Origin: Henriciella sp.
GTDB taxonomy: Bacteria > Pseudomonadota > Alphaproteobacteria > Caulobacterales > Hyphomonadaceae
NCBI GenBank assembly: GCA_013213785.1
Contig: JABSPZ010000007.1
Location: 248,001 to 312,000 of the forward strand
DNA length: 64,000 nt
Direction of reading: 5' to 3'
The position numbers and the translations under genes are program-made. Below are positions 15,255-25,055 of the stretch, piece by piece (positions within the stretch are counted from its first letter, which is position 1; the number at the start of each line of letters is the position of its first letter). Below the pieces are notes generated by a model. It was not told the DNA's origin and ran no database searches. It was given only the letters and a program-made list of their open reading frames with translations.

Positions 15255-16982
15255 ATGAGCGAAGCTGTTTCTTCCGATCTCTTCAAGGCCAAGCGTAGCG
15301 ACGCTGAAGATGCCGCAATTTGGGAGAAGTTTGCAGGCCGTCCAGGGGAGGACGCCAAAGTTTCCGCAGTCCATCGACTCAGGATTGCAGGCGCTGCTCC
15401 GGAGGGCTTTGGTCTACACATGCGCCAGATCATTCCGGCCGATGAGCTTAGAGGCGAAATGCTAATGCGCGGCGTCTGGCGGATCGGCATGGACCGACTC
15501 GAGCTTGAGGATGGCACCGCGCCCTGGTCGGGCGCGATGCCGTCCCGACACTATGCCAACCGCCTACATCGGTTCGATTGGCTGCCCGACCTGTTCACAC
15601 AGGGCGAAATCGGCGCCGACCGCGCGCGCTATCTGGTCGATGATTGGATTGAAAATTTTGGCCGCTTCGACGGGTTTTCCTGGCGCATGGGATGTGCGGC
15701 GGACCGCGTCTGGAACTGGATGCGCTGCGGCGCCGCTTTGTTTGAGCAAGGCCTGCCCGAGGCTTGTGATACAAGACTAGAGGCACTGGGTCGCCAAGCC
15801 CGCCACGTCTTGGCGCTGGTCGACTCCGAACTAGAGCCGAAAGCGCGCTGGCGGGGATGTACGCTCGCAGTCGCACATGCGCTCTGTCTCGGCCGCGGCA
15901 AAGGCCTGGACGACGCCGAAATGCGACTTGAGAGCGAGTGCACCGCGCAATTCTTCGCGGATGGGGGCCATGTCAGCCGATCTCCGGCGCGCGCGCTTCG
16001 TTGCCTCTCCGACCTCATCGCCATTCATGATTTGCTCAACCGTAGCGATCGCGAGATCCCGGAATTTCTAACCCGTTGGATCGCACGGATTGGCGGCATG
16101 GTATCCTTCTTCAAGGCCGGTGATGGCGCGCTTATGCCGTTTCATGACGGCGACGAGCGCTGGCCGGAAGCGGTCGACGCCGTTCTCGCGCATATGGAAA
16201 CCCCACCGCGACGCTTCTCAGTCGCCCCAAAGTCTGGGTTCCACAAGCTTCAGAAGCAAAACACCGTTCTGATCCTGGATGCTGGCGCAGCGCCAGAACC
16301 ACCCTTCGGCGATAAAGCGCATGCAGGGGCGTTGGGTTTCGAGCTGCACGACGCTGAAGCCCGAATTGTGACCTCATGCGCCTGTAGCCCTGAAATTGAT
16401 ATCGCGTTTAGAGCGGCAGTCCGCCACTCCAGCGCCCATTCAACGCTTGTGCTTGCCGATACAGATTCCTCCAAATTCACACCCAATGAGGACACGCGTC
16501 TGCTGTATCCACATGGGCCTGAGGGGATCTCGGCGAAACGACTTGAAGAAGACGAAGAGATTTGGCTCGACGCGCAGCATGGTGGCTATAAACGCGGGTT
16601 TGGTCTTCTCCATCGCCGCCGTCTGTTCATGTCCGGCGATGGTCGGCGTTTAACGGGCGAAGACTCTTTAGCACGACCCGTATCAGCGGGAGCGACGGAA
16701 GACGACGCGCCAATCGTTTACGCTTTAAGGTTCCATCTGCACCCAACAGTCCAGCCCGAAATGAGAGGGGACTCTATCCTGTTGCAAAGCGAGCATGGTG
16801 CAAAATGGCGGTTTAAATCCAGCCACGCAAAGGCCATGCTGGACGAGACCATTTATTTGGGGAGAGGCATCATCGAGCGCAGCAAACAGATCGTGCTGAG
16901 CGGCAAAGCGCTCCCGGACAGCGATGGCTCAACGCCGCCGAACTGTATTCGCTGGGCATTCCTGAAAGTGGATAACGGATGA
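15255..16982 (+). CDS. Heparinase II/III-like protein
   Basis: 575 residues. The N-terminal half is alpha-helical with conserved tryptophan and arginine motifs (NRLHRFDWLPDLF, FSWRMGCAADRVWNWMRC). The C-terminal half is beta-rich with HSSAHSTLVLADTDSSKF, HGGYKRGFGLLHRRRLF and LRFHLHPTVQ, as in the heparinase II/III superfamily of polysaccharide lyases. Members of this group beside purH are widespread in alphaproteobacteria, and their substrate is not established. There is no signal peptide. Its stop overlaps the start of the next gene by four bases (ATGA), so the two are translationally coupled, which points to a shared role in surface polysaccharide. Confidence 0.8.
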   Translation: MSEAVSSDLFKAKRSDAEDAAIWEKFAGRPGEDAKVSAVHRLRIAGAAPEGFGLHMRQIIPADELRGEMLMRGVWRIGMDRLELEDGTAPWSGAMPSRHYANRLHRFDWLPDLFTQGEIGADRARYLVDDWIENFGRFDGFSWRMGCAADRVWNWMRCGAALFEQGLPEACDTRLEALGRQARHVLALVDSELEPKARWRGCTLAVAHALCLGRGKGLDDAEMRLESECTAQFFADGGHVSRSPARALRCLSDLIAIHDLLNRSDREIPEFLTRWIARIGGMVSFFKAGDGALMPFHDGDERWPEAVDAVLAHMETPPRRFSVAPKSGFHKLQKQNTVLILDAGAAPEPPFGDKAHAGALGFELHDAEARIVTSCACSPEIDIAFRAAVRHSSAHSTLVLADTDSSKFTPNEDTRLLYPHGPEGISAKRLEEDEEIWLDAQHGGYKRGFGLLHRRRLFMSGDGRRLTGEDSLARPVSAGATEDDAPIVYALRFHLHPTVQPEMRGDSILLQSEHGAKWRFKSSHAKAMLDETIYLGRGIIERSKQIVLSGKALPDSDGSTPPNCIRWAFLKVDNG

Positions 16983-18877
16983 AACCGCAGGTCGAAGCAC
17001 GTCGGGCGATGGCCCTAACGCTTGGCTTCGACGCCTTTGCGGCCTTCATCGCGATGTTGGTGGCGATCCAATATAGGTGGATATCAACAGGCGGCGCACC
17101 GCCGGAGGCCTGGACCACATCCTTGATTGCCTCCGTCGCCTTTGCCCTTGCAGCGGGCGTCGCGTTTTTTGCCCTGCGGGTCCATCGCCAGGTTTGGCGC
17201 CATTCCGGTTGGCCGGACGCGGCGCGAATTATTCAAGCGGTGTTTCTAACTGCCCTGATTTTCATCCCGATCGTCTTCCTATGGAACCGTTGGGTCGGAT
17301 TTCCGCGTACAAGTTTGCCGCTTGCTTTGCTGATCTGGGTCACACTGATCTTCCTAGGACGGATGGCAGCGCTGACCCGATCAACCCGGCGCCCGTTCCA
17401 AATCTTTCGGAGCATTCGGGCCGATGCCCCACCTGCTATCTTGGTCGCAAACGCCACGGAGGCGGCGGACGTCCTACGAGATTTACAAACCACCAAAGGC
17501 GGCGCCCCCGTTCGTATCCTCGGCCTGATTGAGGCCGATGGCGCCGAGCCTGGTCGCGCGATCCGCGGGGTTCCCGTGTTTGGGGACCTTAGCGAGCTTG
17601 GGAAAATGCTGGATCTCTTAGCGGTTCGATATGACAGCACGCCTTGGGTTGCGGTCGCTGGCTCTGTTCGAGCCAGAGAGACGATGAACCAGGTCCTTGA
17701 ACTTGCCACCCAACATGGTGCGGAAGTGATGGCCCTCGGCTCGAACCGAGAAGGCCTGCATTTACAACGCGTGCGTCCAGCAGACCTGCTCGCGCGCCCG
17801 GTTCGCAAGTTGGACATCGAGCCCTTGCGCAAGCTCCTCGAAGGAAAACGTGTCTTCGTGACAGGCGCGGGCGGAACCATCGGCTCTCAACTCGTTCAGC
17901 AATGCGCAGCTATGGGCGTCTCACAGCTGACCCTGTTCGATGCCTCTGAGTTCAATCTCTACGATATCGATCTGACTTTGCGCGAATCGTTCCCGAACCT
18001 GGATGTCTTCGCGCAGATCGGTGACGTGCGCGATAAGAAACGCCTCATACAGACGGTTAAGCAAGCCAAGCCAGACATCATGATCCACGCGGCCGCACTT
18101 AAACATGTGCCGCTGATGGAAATGAATGCCTGCGAGGCGATCCTGACCAATGTTGGCGGTGCCATCAATGCGGTCGATGTCTCGATCGAGTGCGGCCTCG
18201 ATCGGTTTGTCTTTATTTCCACCGACAAAGCCGTCGATCCAGACAATGTCATGGGCGCGACGAAGCGGCTGGCGGAACTCGCCCTCGCTTATCGCGCCAA
18301 GGACACGCAGCTAGCGGTTTCGATGGTGCGGTTTGGTAATGTGCTCGGCTCATCGGGATCTGTTGTTCCGCTCTTTGAACGCCAAATCGCGGCCGGGGGA
18401 CCTCTTACCCTCACCGATGATCAGGTTTCGCGCTATTTCATGACGGTTGAAGAAGCCGCATCGCTCGTCCTGCAGGGCGTCGCACACAATGGCAGCCCAG
18501 GTGAAGCCTCGCTATACGTGCTGGATATGGGCGATCCAATTCGGATCCGCACCCTTGCTGAAGCGATGATCCGCATGAAGGGCATGGTCCCCTATCAAGA
18601 GATCAAGATCAAAACGACAGGCTTGCGCCCTGGGGAAAAGCTCCACGAGGAGCTGACCTATTCAGATGAACGCTTGATCGCCACCGGGATAAACGGCTTG
18701 AACAAGGTCACGCCGGAAAGCCGCAAGGTGGAACCCGCCGGTTTTGGTAAGACGATTGAAGCCCTGTTATCTGTCGCGGCAGAGCGCCAACAAAACGACG
18801 CGCTCAAGATCCTCGGATCTCTAGTTCCAGCCTATGATCCACCAAATTGCGAAGACAAGGTGAAGCCAGCCCGTTGA
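16979..18877 (+). CDS. CapD/FlaA1-type nucleoside-diphosphate-sugar dehydratase/epimerase
   Basis: 632 residues. Four membrane helices lie in the first 130 residues, then a CoA-binding-like Rossmann domain (from about 150), then the epimerase domain. NAD(P) binding is shown by VTGAGGTIGSQLVQQ near residue 295. The SDR-type active-site region FISTDKAVDPDNVMGATKR near 414 has TDKA in place of YxxxK, as in the membrane-bound CapD/WbpM group. These enzymes act on UDP-sugars for capsule, O-antigen or flagellin glycans. The reaction here is not determined. It overlaps the heparinase-like gene by four bases and precedes purH. Confidence 0.88.
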   Translation: MKPQVEARRAMALTLGFDAFAAFIAMLVAIQYRWISTGGAPPEAWTTSLIASVAFALAAGVAFFALRVHRQVWRHSGWPDAARIIQAVFLTALIFIPIVFLWNRWVGFPRTSLPLALLIWVTLIFLGRMAALTRSTRRPFQIFRSIRADAPPAILVANATEAADVLRDLQTTKGGAPVRILGLIEADGAEPGRAIRGVPVFGDLSELGKMLDLLAVRYDSTPWVAVAGSVRARETMNQVLELATQHGAEVMALGSNREGLHLQRVRPADLLARPVRKLDIEPLRKLLEGKRVFVTGAGGTIGSQLVQQCAAMGVSQLTLFDASEFNLYDIDLTLRESFPNLDVFAQIGDVRDKKRLIQTVKQAKPDIMIHAAALKHVPLMEMNACEAILTNVGGAINAVDVSIECGLDRFVFISTDKAVDPDNVMGATKRLAELALAYRAKDTQLAVSMVRFGNVLGSSGSVVPLFERQIAAGGPLTLTDDQVSRYFMTVEEAASLVLQGVAHNGSPGEASLYVLDMGDPIRIRTLAEAMIRMKGMVPYQEIKIKTTGLRPGEKLHEELTYSDERLIATGINGLNKVTPESRKVEPAGFGKTIEALLSVAAERQQNDALKILGSLVPAYDPPNCEDKVKPAR

Positions 18878-18938
18878 CGCGCTCGGGACTCGTGATAGGC
18901 GGGCGAGCGTGATCAGCCCCTAGCCTGAAAGCCGCTAA

Positions 18939-20525
18939 ATGACCCAAGCCACAAAAGTTCGCCGCGCCCTGATTTCCGTTTCAGATAAGGAAGGGCTGGT
19001 TGAACGCGCCAAGGCTCTTGCTGGATTTGGCGTAGAACTGGTTTCGACCGGCGGCACATCCCGCGCCCTGAAAGAAGCTGGCCTAGACGTCAAAGACGTC
19101 GCGGACCTTACCGGGTATCCGGAAATGATGGATGGGCGGGTTAAAACCCTGCACCCAGCCGTGCATGGTGGTTTGCTGTATCTCCGCGATAATGAAAGCC
19201 ACAAAGCAGATGCAGAGCGCCACGGTATCGAGGCGATCGATCTGGTTTATATCAATCTCTACCCCTTCGAAGCGACAGTCGCGTCGGGCGCTGGATTTAA
19301 GGATTGTATCGAGAATATCGATATTGGCGGTCCAGCCATGCTGCGCGCCGCGGCCAAGAATGGCGATTTCGTCTCTGTTTGTACCGATGGCGGCGATCTA
19401 GATGCTGTCCTGGCTGAAATGGCCAGCACAGGCGGCCGCGTCAGCCGCGATACAAGCCGGAAGCTCGCCGCTAAGACTTATGCCCGGACAGCGGCCTATG
19501 ACGCCGCTATTTCGGGCTGGTACGCGAAACACCTCGGCGAGACGGCGCCGGATTGGGTTGGCTTTGGCGGACAGCTCGTCGAAGCCCTGCGCTATGGCGA
19601 GAACCCGCATCAGAATGCTGCCTTCTATGTGACTGGTGAGAGCCGGCCGGGCGTCGCCACGGCGCGCCAACTGCAAGGCAAGGCGCTTTCGTACAATAAT
19701 ATCAACGACACTGACGCCGCTTATGAGCTGATCGGAGAGCTGGGTGATGACGTCCCGGCCGTGGCGATCATCAAGCACGCTAATCCGTGCGGTGTGGCGC
19801 TTGGGGACAGTGTGATTGAGGCCTATCGCGAAGCGCTTGCTTGCGACTCGACATCAGCGTTCGGCGGGATCGTCGCGCTAAACCGCCCGCTAGATGAAGC
19901 CACCGCGCAGGAAATTACCTCGATTTTCACAGAAGTCGTGATCGCACCGGGCGCCGATGAGGCCGCAATTGAGGTTTTCAAGAAAAAGAAAAACCTCCGC
20001 CTCCTGCTGACGGACGGTCTGCCCGACCCAGCCGCACCAGGCACCTTCGTGAAGACGGTCGCTGGCGGTTTGCTGGTTCAGGATCGCGACTTTGGCCGGA
20101 TCACCAAAGACGACCTTAAAGTCGTGACCAAGATCGCTCCTACAGAGGCTCAATTGGAGGACCTTCTGTTCGCCTCGCGCGTTGCCAAACACGTGAAATC
20201 AAACACGATCGTTTATGCGAAAGACCGTGCCACCGTTGGGATTGGTGCAGGTCAAATGAGCCGGATCGATTCGGCGCGTATTGCGGCACGTAAAGCCGAA
20301 GACGCTAAGGAGAAAGAAGGGTTCGATACGCTGCGTACGACTGGTTGTGTCGCGGCTTCCGATGCCTTCTTCCCCTTCCCGGATGGGATGCTTGCCGCTG
20401 CTGCTGCTGGCGCCAGCGCCATCATTCAGCCCGGTGGCTCCATTCGCGATGATGATGTCATCGCTGCTGCGGATGAGGCTGGGCTCGCCATGGTGCTCAC
20501 CGGAATGCGGCACTTCCGGCACTAG
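18939..20525 (+). CDS. purH: Bifunctional AICAR formyltransferase/IMP cyclohydrolase
   Basis: 528 residues, full length. The N-terminal IMP cyclohydrolase domain has [29 protein letters not shown], and [18 protein letters not shown]. The transformylase domain has [43 protein letters not shown] with the catalytic Lys-His, and [10 protein letters not shown] with [10 protein letters not shown] at the end. It performs the last two steps of purine synthesis to IMP. Confidence 0.97.
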   Translation: MTQATKVRRALISVSDKEGLVERAKALAGFGVELVSTGGTSRALKEAGLDVKDVADLTGYPEMMDGRVKTLHPAVHGGLLYLRDNESHKADAERHGIEAIDLVYINLYPFEATVASGAGFKDCIENIDIGGPAMLRAAAKNGDFVSVCTDGGDLDAVLAEMASTGGRVSRDTSRKLAAKTYARTAAYDAAISGWYAKHLGETAPDWVGFGGQLVEALRYGENPHQNAAFYVTGESRPGVATARQLQGKALSYNNINDTDAAYELIGELGDDVPAVAIIKHANPCGVALGDSVIEAYREALACDSTSAFGGIVALNRPLDEATAQEITSIFTEVVIAPGADEAAIEVFKKKKNLRLLLTDGLPDPAAPGTFVKTVAGGLLVQDRDFGRITKDDLKVVTKIAPTEAQLEDLLFASRVAKHVKSNTIVYAKDRATVGIGAGQMSRIDSARIAARKAEDAKEKEGFDTLRTTGCVAASDAFFPFPDGMLAAAAAGASAIIQPGGSIRDDDVIAAADEAGLAMVLTGMRHFRH

Positions 20526-20558
20526 CGCGGTCGCCCTTCCACCTGTTAGCTTATCACT

Positions 20559-21017
20559 ATGAGCAAGCTTCCACCGCCCTTCGACGAGCATGGCCAACAC
20601 TGGCTGAAGATTCGGGTCTATTATGAGGACACCGATTTCACAGGCATGGTCTATCACGCGAACTATTTGCGGTTCTTTGAGCGAGGTCGCTCGGACTTTC
20701 TGCGAGATGCGGGCGTGAGCCACCAAAATCTATTGGCGCGAGAGACCCCCGCCGCCTTCACCCTGACCAATGTTGAGGTCGACTATAAGCGCGCCGCGAA
20801 GGTTGATGACTTACTGACCATTCGGACCCGTAGCCTCGGTGTTAAGGGTGTGCGGATGTTCTTTGAACAGACTTGCCTGCGCGGAGATGAGATTATCGCT
20901 GAAGGCAGGATTACCGCAGTGATGATCCACACGGATGGACGCCCCATGCGCCCGATCCCTGACGTCGTGGAGCAGCTGAAACCCTTTAAGTTTCAGCCAC
21001 CCGAAGACGCTTCATAG
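20559..21017 (+). CDS. YbgC-type acyl-CoA thioesterase
   Basis: 152 residues with a hotdog fold. The active site is VYYEDTDFTGMVYHANYLRFFERGR, read in parts, with the catalytic Asp of the YbgC/4-hydroxybenzoyl-CoA thioesterase group. The continuation SDFLRDAGVSHQNLL fits. YbgC genes usually head the tol-pal cluster, but here the next gene is a convergent GNAT, so the tol genes are elsewhere. It probably hydrolyses short- to medium-chain acyl-CoA or acyl-ACP. Confidence 0.88.
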   Translation: MSKLPPPFDEHGQHWLKIRVYYEDTDFTGMVYHANYLRFFERGRSDFLRDAGVSHQNLLARETPAAFTLTNVEVDYKRAAKVDDLLTIRTRSLGVKGVRMFFEQTCLRGDEIIAEGRITAVMIHTDGRPMRPIPDVVEQLKPFKFQPPEDAS

Positions 21018-21024
21018 AACCGTT

Positions 21025-21312
21025 TTATTGCACAGTGTCCTGCCACTCAGGATGCTTTTCCAAAGTCGCTTTTGCGAATGGGCAAAGTGGAATGATCTTA
21101 AAACCTTCGGCGCGCGCATCATTGACCGCAGCCTCAACCAGCTTTTTCCCAACGCCCAGTCCGCGCATCAAATCAGGCACGCCCGTATGATCGATAATGA
21201 TCCGGGTCGCGCCAGCGCGAGAATAAGTCATCTCAGCTTCGTCGCCATTGATGATGGTCAGGTAGCGCCCGCCATTTGGGCCATCTTCGCGTGAAATCTT
21301 GAACTCGGACAT
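21025..21312 (-). CDS. Small GNAT-family N-acetyltransferase (YjdJ-like)
   Basis: 95 residues from the ATG at 21312 with AAGGAGAG upstream; the longer frame to 21612 is non-coding. The protein is a minimal GNAT fold with MTYSRAGATRIIIDHTGV, the acetyl-CoA motif LRGLGVGKKLV written here as MRGLGVGKKLVEAAVNDAR, and KIIPLCPFAKATLEKHPEW at the end. This short group (YjdJ/COG2388) often acts on small or protein substrates that are unknown. It is monocistronic and convergent with the thioesterase. Confidence 0.85.
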   Translation of the reverse strand: MSEFKISREDGPNGGRYLTIINGDEAEMTYSRAGATRIIIDHTGVPDLMRGLGVGKKLVEAAVNDARAEGFKIIPLCPFAKATLEKHPEWQDTVQ

Positions 21313-21490
21313 AGGTCTCTCCTTGGTCTGCACGAGAGGTAGGGAAGAACTGCCTTGGCGACCATGGCGACAGACCAGAATTGTCTTATCCGGAATTCGC
21401 ATGCCTGCTGTTTCAGATGGCGCGACTGCGCTCGTGTCAGAAATTGTCACCAGCATACGATAGTCTAGTCTGTATTGATTGGAGGGTGTC

Positions 21491-21898
21491 ATGGCGAAAA
21501 AAACGGCATGCGAGAAACTGGCGGCCAAAAAGCAAATCAAGAAGGTCGTTATGGACAAGGCATGGGGCGGCATGAAGCCGGGCGATAAGATGTTGGTCGC
21601 GACCCCGCTCATGGTCGACGCTCATGTGCGTTCTATCCCGCCAGGCAAGACCGAGACTCTCCCCGAACTTCGCGATGCCCTCGCCGAGGCAGAGGCTTGT
21701 TCGGGAACATGCCCTCTATCGACCTCCATATTTGTGCGCATGGTCGCCGAGGCAGCGCTCGAAGATATCGCTGACGGAATACCTGTTTCCGAAGTCAGCC
21801 CATTTTGGCGCGTTATCACGAGCCAAGACAAAATTACCCAGCCGCTTAACGTAGACCCGACTTGGATTGATGAACAACGCGCTTTGGAAGCGCGCTAA
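21491..21898 (+). CDS. Conserved hypothetical protein with CxxxC
   Basis: 135 residues from an ATG with GGAGG five bases upstream; a TTG four codons earlier overlaps that ribosome site. The N-terminus is lysine-rich. The middle contains MKPGDKMLVATPLMVDAHVR and EAEACSGTCPLSTSIFVRM with two cysteines four apart, and the end has VSPFWRVITSQDKI and DPTWIDEQRALE. The well-conserved look suggests a real family, possibly a methyltransferase-like fold, but I do not recognise it. It is convergent with the P-loop gene. Confidence 0.65.
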   Translation: MAKKTACEKLAAKKQIKKVVMDKAWGGMKPGDKMLVATPLMVDAHVRSIPPGKTETLPELRDALAEAEACSGTCPLSTSIFVRMVAEAALEDIADGIPVSEVSPFWRVITSQDKITQPLNVDPTWIDEQRALEAR

Positions 21899-21902
21899 TC
21901 GC

Positions 21903-22451
21903 TCATGGGCCTGGCAGGCTGAGATCCCAATCTCGATAAAGCGCTTTGAGCTCTGGCAGCGTGGAGCACACGACTTTTGGCAAGTCGACAGGCGCAATCA
22001 TCTTGGAATATTTCACGCTGTTTCGAGGTGTTTTGAAAAGAATCCAATCAATCATTTCCCACTTCACAAACTCACGGCCACCTTCGAGGGACCCCGCACG
22101 GGCACTTGGATTCAACAAGCTCCGCTTAAAATAGCGTCCCAGCCGCAACCAATGATTAGACGTGATGAGGATGATACCCGTCGCACGCTCAAAGCGTTTC
22201 GGCATCAGGCGTGAATAGTTTCCGTCCATGATCCATTGATCCGCGAGAATAGCCTCGTCGTGTAGGGCCTGAAACTCAGCCTCAGGACGCGCTTTCCAAT
22301 CCGTATTCGGCAAATGCTGCAATCGATCGAGGTGCACCACTGGAAGGTCCAGCTTCCCGGCGATCGCGAGCGCCAGTGTAGATTTTCCGGCATTGGACGG
22401 TCCCAAGACCATGATCCGTTGCCCTAATGCCTCCAGCGGTATCATTGCCAT
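21903..22451 (-). CDS. P-loop NTPase of the adenylate-kinase-like (FlaR/topology modulation) group
   Basis: 182 residues. Walker A is MVLGPSNAGKSTLALAIA near the N-terminus, followed by LPVVHLDRLQHLPNTDWKARP and DQWIMDGNYSRLMPKRFERA, the pattern of proteins annotated as DNA topology modulation (FlaR) or AAA-type kinases. The family is probably a small-molecule or nucleotide kinase; no member is well characterised. It is convergent with the 21491 gene and divergent from the VOC gene. Confidence 0.75.
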   Translation of the reverse strand: MAMIPLEALGQRIMVLGPSNAGKSTLALAIAGKLDLPVVHLDRLQHLPNTDWKARPEAEFQALHDEAILADQWIMDGNYSRLMPKRFERATGIILITSNHWLRLGRYFKRSLLNPSARAGSLEGGREFVKWEMIDWILFKTPRNSVKYSKMIAPVDLPKVVCSTLPELKALYRDWDLSLPGP

Positions 22452-22589
22452 CGCCCTATTCGACCGAGCGGGCGGTCCTATGCAGCCTTCGCACGATCGT
22501 CAAACCCGATGGCAGAATAAATCAATTTATTTGCGCCAGGTTTCCTCACAACCCAGCCTATGCTTAGCTGCGTTCGGGAGGATGAGCGG

Positions 22590-22934
22590 ATGCAGATTGA
22601 GTACTTAGAAATTGTAACGCCTGAGGTTGAGGCCACCTGTAAGATCTTCGCTGAGCATCACGGTGCCGTGTTTAGCGACCCCGTGCCAGAGCTCGGGAGC
22701 GCCCGATTAGCGGACCATGCATGCGGCGGGCGCATCAGCGTACGCGCACCAATGGCTGAACACGAAACGCCAACCGTCCGGCCTTACATGCTGGTCGATG
22801 ACATCGAAGCCGCGATTGCGAGCGCGCAAGCCGAGGGCGCTGAATTCGCCATGCTCGCGACTGAAGTGCCCGGACAAGGGACGTTTGCAATCTATATGCT
22901 TGGCAGGATCCAGCATGGCCTGTGGCAACGCTAG
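22590..22934 (+). CDS. VOC/glyoxalase-family protein
   Basis: 114 residues from an ATG with GGGAGG eight bases upstream; the frame's earlier ATG at 22560 has no ribosome site. One vicinal-oxygen-chelate module is visible: MQIEYLEIVTPEVEATCKIFAEHHG, then ISVRAPM, then PYMLVDDIEAAIASAQAEGAE and GTFAIYMLGRIQHGLWQ. Such single-module proteins usually dimerise and bind a metal. The substrate is unknown. Confidence 0.75.
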   Translation: MQIEYLEIVTPEVEATCKIFAEHHGAVFSDPVPELGSARLADHACGGRISVRAPMAEHETPTVRPYMLVDDIEAAIASAQAEGAEFAMLATEVPGQGTFAIYMLGRIQHGLWQR

Positions 22935-22982
22935 GCCAGCTGCTACCTAGATTGACCTCGGTTTAAACGGTATGGCGGCGCG

Positions 22983-24815
22983 ATGAGATTACCGCCGCGC
23001 CCTGATCTGCATTGGAAAGAAGATGGCACGCCCGTCGATGAACGTGTTGGCGACGTGTACTATTCCGTCGAAGATGGACTAGCTGAGAGTCGCGCTGTGT
23101 TTCTGGCCGGCTGCGGATTGTCCGAGGCTTGGCAAAACCGCGCGCAATTCACGATCGCTGAGCTCGGCTTCGGAACCGGGTTAAACTTCCTCGCGGCGTG
23201 GCAAATGTGGCGCGAGACCCGGGCGCAAGATGGCTGGCTCAATTTCGTGAGTTTTGAAGGCTTTCCACTTGATGCCGAGGATGTCGAACGCGCCCTTAAA
23301 CCTTGGCCGGAACTCGCTGTTCTGGCCGCGAAGCTATGCGCAAAATGGCCGCCGCGCGCCAAAGGGGTTCGTCGCATCACCTGGCCAGAGGAACGGCTCA
23401 GCTTAACCCTTCATATCGGCCTTATCGGAGACACCCTGCCTCAAGCTCAGTTTCAGGCCGATGCCTGGTTCTTGGATGGGTTCAGCCCTGCAAAAAACGA
23501 AGCGATGTGGACTGAAGAATTGTGGCCCCTCATCGCAGAGCGATCTGTACCTGGCGCCCGAGCTGCCACGTTCACAGTCGCGGGCGCGGTCCGCAGAGGC
23601 CTTACGACGGCTGGGTTCTTGGTTGAGAAAAAGCCAGGACACGGCCGCAAAAGAGAGCGATTGGAAGCAAAGTTTGATGCGCCCCAATCGAACTCAGCAC
23701 CAACGATTTCTGCAACACCGAAAGTGGCAATCCTTGGCGCCGGAATCGCAGGCAGTTGCCTGGCGCAGACCCTCGCTGAGCGCGGCACTTCGGTTACCGT
23801 CTTCGAACGTGATGCAAGCCCGGCACAAGGCACCAGCGGAAACCCATTGGCCCTGGTGATGCCCCGCCTTGACGCCGCCGACACTGTCCAAGCGCGCTTG
23901 CTGATCGATGCCTATTTAAGCGCCCAGGCCTTCTATGCAGGGCGGCCTGGCGCCGCGCTGACCGAAACGGTCCACACACCTCGCAATGAACAAGAAACCG
24001 AACGTTTTCAGAGGCTTTTGGCAGACCCTCCGTTGGGACTTGAGCAGTTAGAGGCGATTAGAAACAGCGGCCTCTTACACAAAAAGAGCCTAATCATCGA
24101 ACCTGCGAAACTGTTCCCCTCATTGCTCGAGGGTGTTGATGTCCGGTGGGAAACAGACGCCGATGCAAACCTCGAAAACCTGTCCGTGAACGGGGAGCGT
24201 TTCGATGTCATCATCCTGGCGAGTGGCTGGCATTTAGAGGCAACCCTGCCAGAGATGGACCTCACCGGGCGGCTTGGGCAGATCGAGTGGTTTAAATCGG
24301 ACGTTACGGCGCCGCCCGCAGCGCAGGCAAGCGGGTATTACGCGCTCGCCTTTGAACGCACGCGCCTCTGGGGCGCAACGTTTGCCGATCAAAACGGAAC
24401 CAAGCCTGAGGTGTCCGATCAAGCGACACAGGATAATATGGCGGCGCTTGAAGCGCTTAGTCCTTATTGGTTGCAGACTAGCCGCAACGCCGAACTGCAT
24501 GCGCGGGCCGGTGTCCGGGCGACGACGGCTGATCGCCTGCCTTTGATTGGGCCCCTGCCAAATCGGTTAGAAATGGAGGCCGATCGGCAACGTCTTGAGC
24601 GCCAAGGCTGGCAAGTCTCACCCGACGATTATGCCAGGAAAGGCGTCTATATCGCGGGCGGGTTTGGATCCCGCGGTTTCACGTGGGGCCCGTGGGCAGC
24701 GCAAATTCTGACCGCCTCCATTTTTGGTGACCCCCTACCCGCCCGCCGTGAGGCCATGAAGATGATTGTGCCAAATCGGCAAATCCTGAGAAAATTGAAA
24801 CGCGCTAAGGCTTAA
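22983..24815 (+). CDS. mnmC: Bifunctional tRNA mnm5s2U34 biosynthesis protein MnmC
   Basis: 610 residues. The N-terminal methyltransferase has FTIAELGFGTGLNFLAAW for S-adenosylmethionine binding and WFLDGFSPAKNEAMW, the MnmC2 signature. The C-terminal FAD domain has VAILGAGIAGSCLAQTLAERG and ends with GVYIAGGFGSRGFTWGPWAAQ. The FAD half removes the carboxymethyl group of cmnm5s2U34 and the methyltransferase half then methylates the amine, in the tRNA wobble position. Both halves look intact. Confidence 0.92.
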   Translation: MRLPPRPDLHWKEDGTPVDERVGDVYYSVEDGLAESRAVFLAGCGLSEAWQNRAQFTIAELGFGTGLNFLAAWQMWRETRAQDGWLNFVSFEGFPLDAEDVERALKPWPELAVLAAKLCAKWPPRAKGVRRITWPEERLSLTLHIGLIGDTLPQAQFQADAWFLDGFSPAKNEAMWTEELWPLIAERSVPGARAATFTVAGAVRRGLTTAGFLVEKKPGHGRKRERLEAKFDAPQSNSAPTISATPKVAILGAGIAGSCLAQTLAERGTSVTVFERDASPAQGTSGNPLALVMPRLDAADTVQARLLIDAYLSAQAFYAGRPGAALTETVHTPRNEQETERFQRLLADPPLGLEQLEAIRNSGLLHKKSLIIEPAKLFPSLLEGVDVRWETDADANLENLSVNGERFDVIILASGWHLEATLPEMDLTGRLGQIEWFKSDVTAPPAAQASGYYALAFERTRLWGATFADQNGTKPEVSDQATQDNMAALEALSPYWLQTSRNAELHARAGVRATTADRLPLIGPLPNRLEMEADRQRLERQGWQVSPDDYARKGVYIAGGFGSRGFTWGPWAAQILTASIFGDPLPARREAMKMIVPNRQILRKLKRAKA

Positions 24816-25055
24816 ACCCTCGCGAATCGGTGAGCGGTTTTTCCTCAAAAATAGCGCGAATCCGGACGATTTTGCTCGGAATACGTGTGCCACGCAAAAT
24901 GACAGCGCTGACTATCAGTTTGACAGCGTTTACCTCGCCGCTGGGGCTGGTCTTGGCCAAACCCTTGCAGTTGTATCCGCGCAGCGCTCGCAGCTGGGTG
25001 CGCGAGCGATAATTTAATCCGACCTGCGCGAACACAATTTCAGGGGAATGAATCA
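24816..25055. other. 240-base leader between mnmC and pckA
   Basis: Contains an inverted repeat CGCTCG / CGAGCG around 24985-25010 and otherwise no clear gene. Short frames occur on both strands with no ribosome site or family match. It should carry the pckA promoter. Confidence 0.35.

Noticed and set aside
24805-25035. 76-residue minus-strand frame in the pckA leader
   Set aside because: It overlaps the end of mnmC, has no ribosome site and matches no family. The plus strand has an equally long frame.
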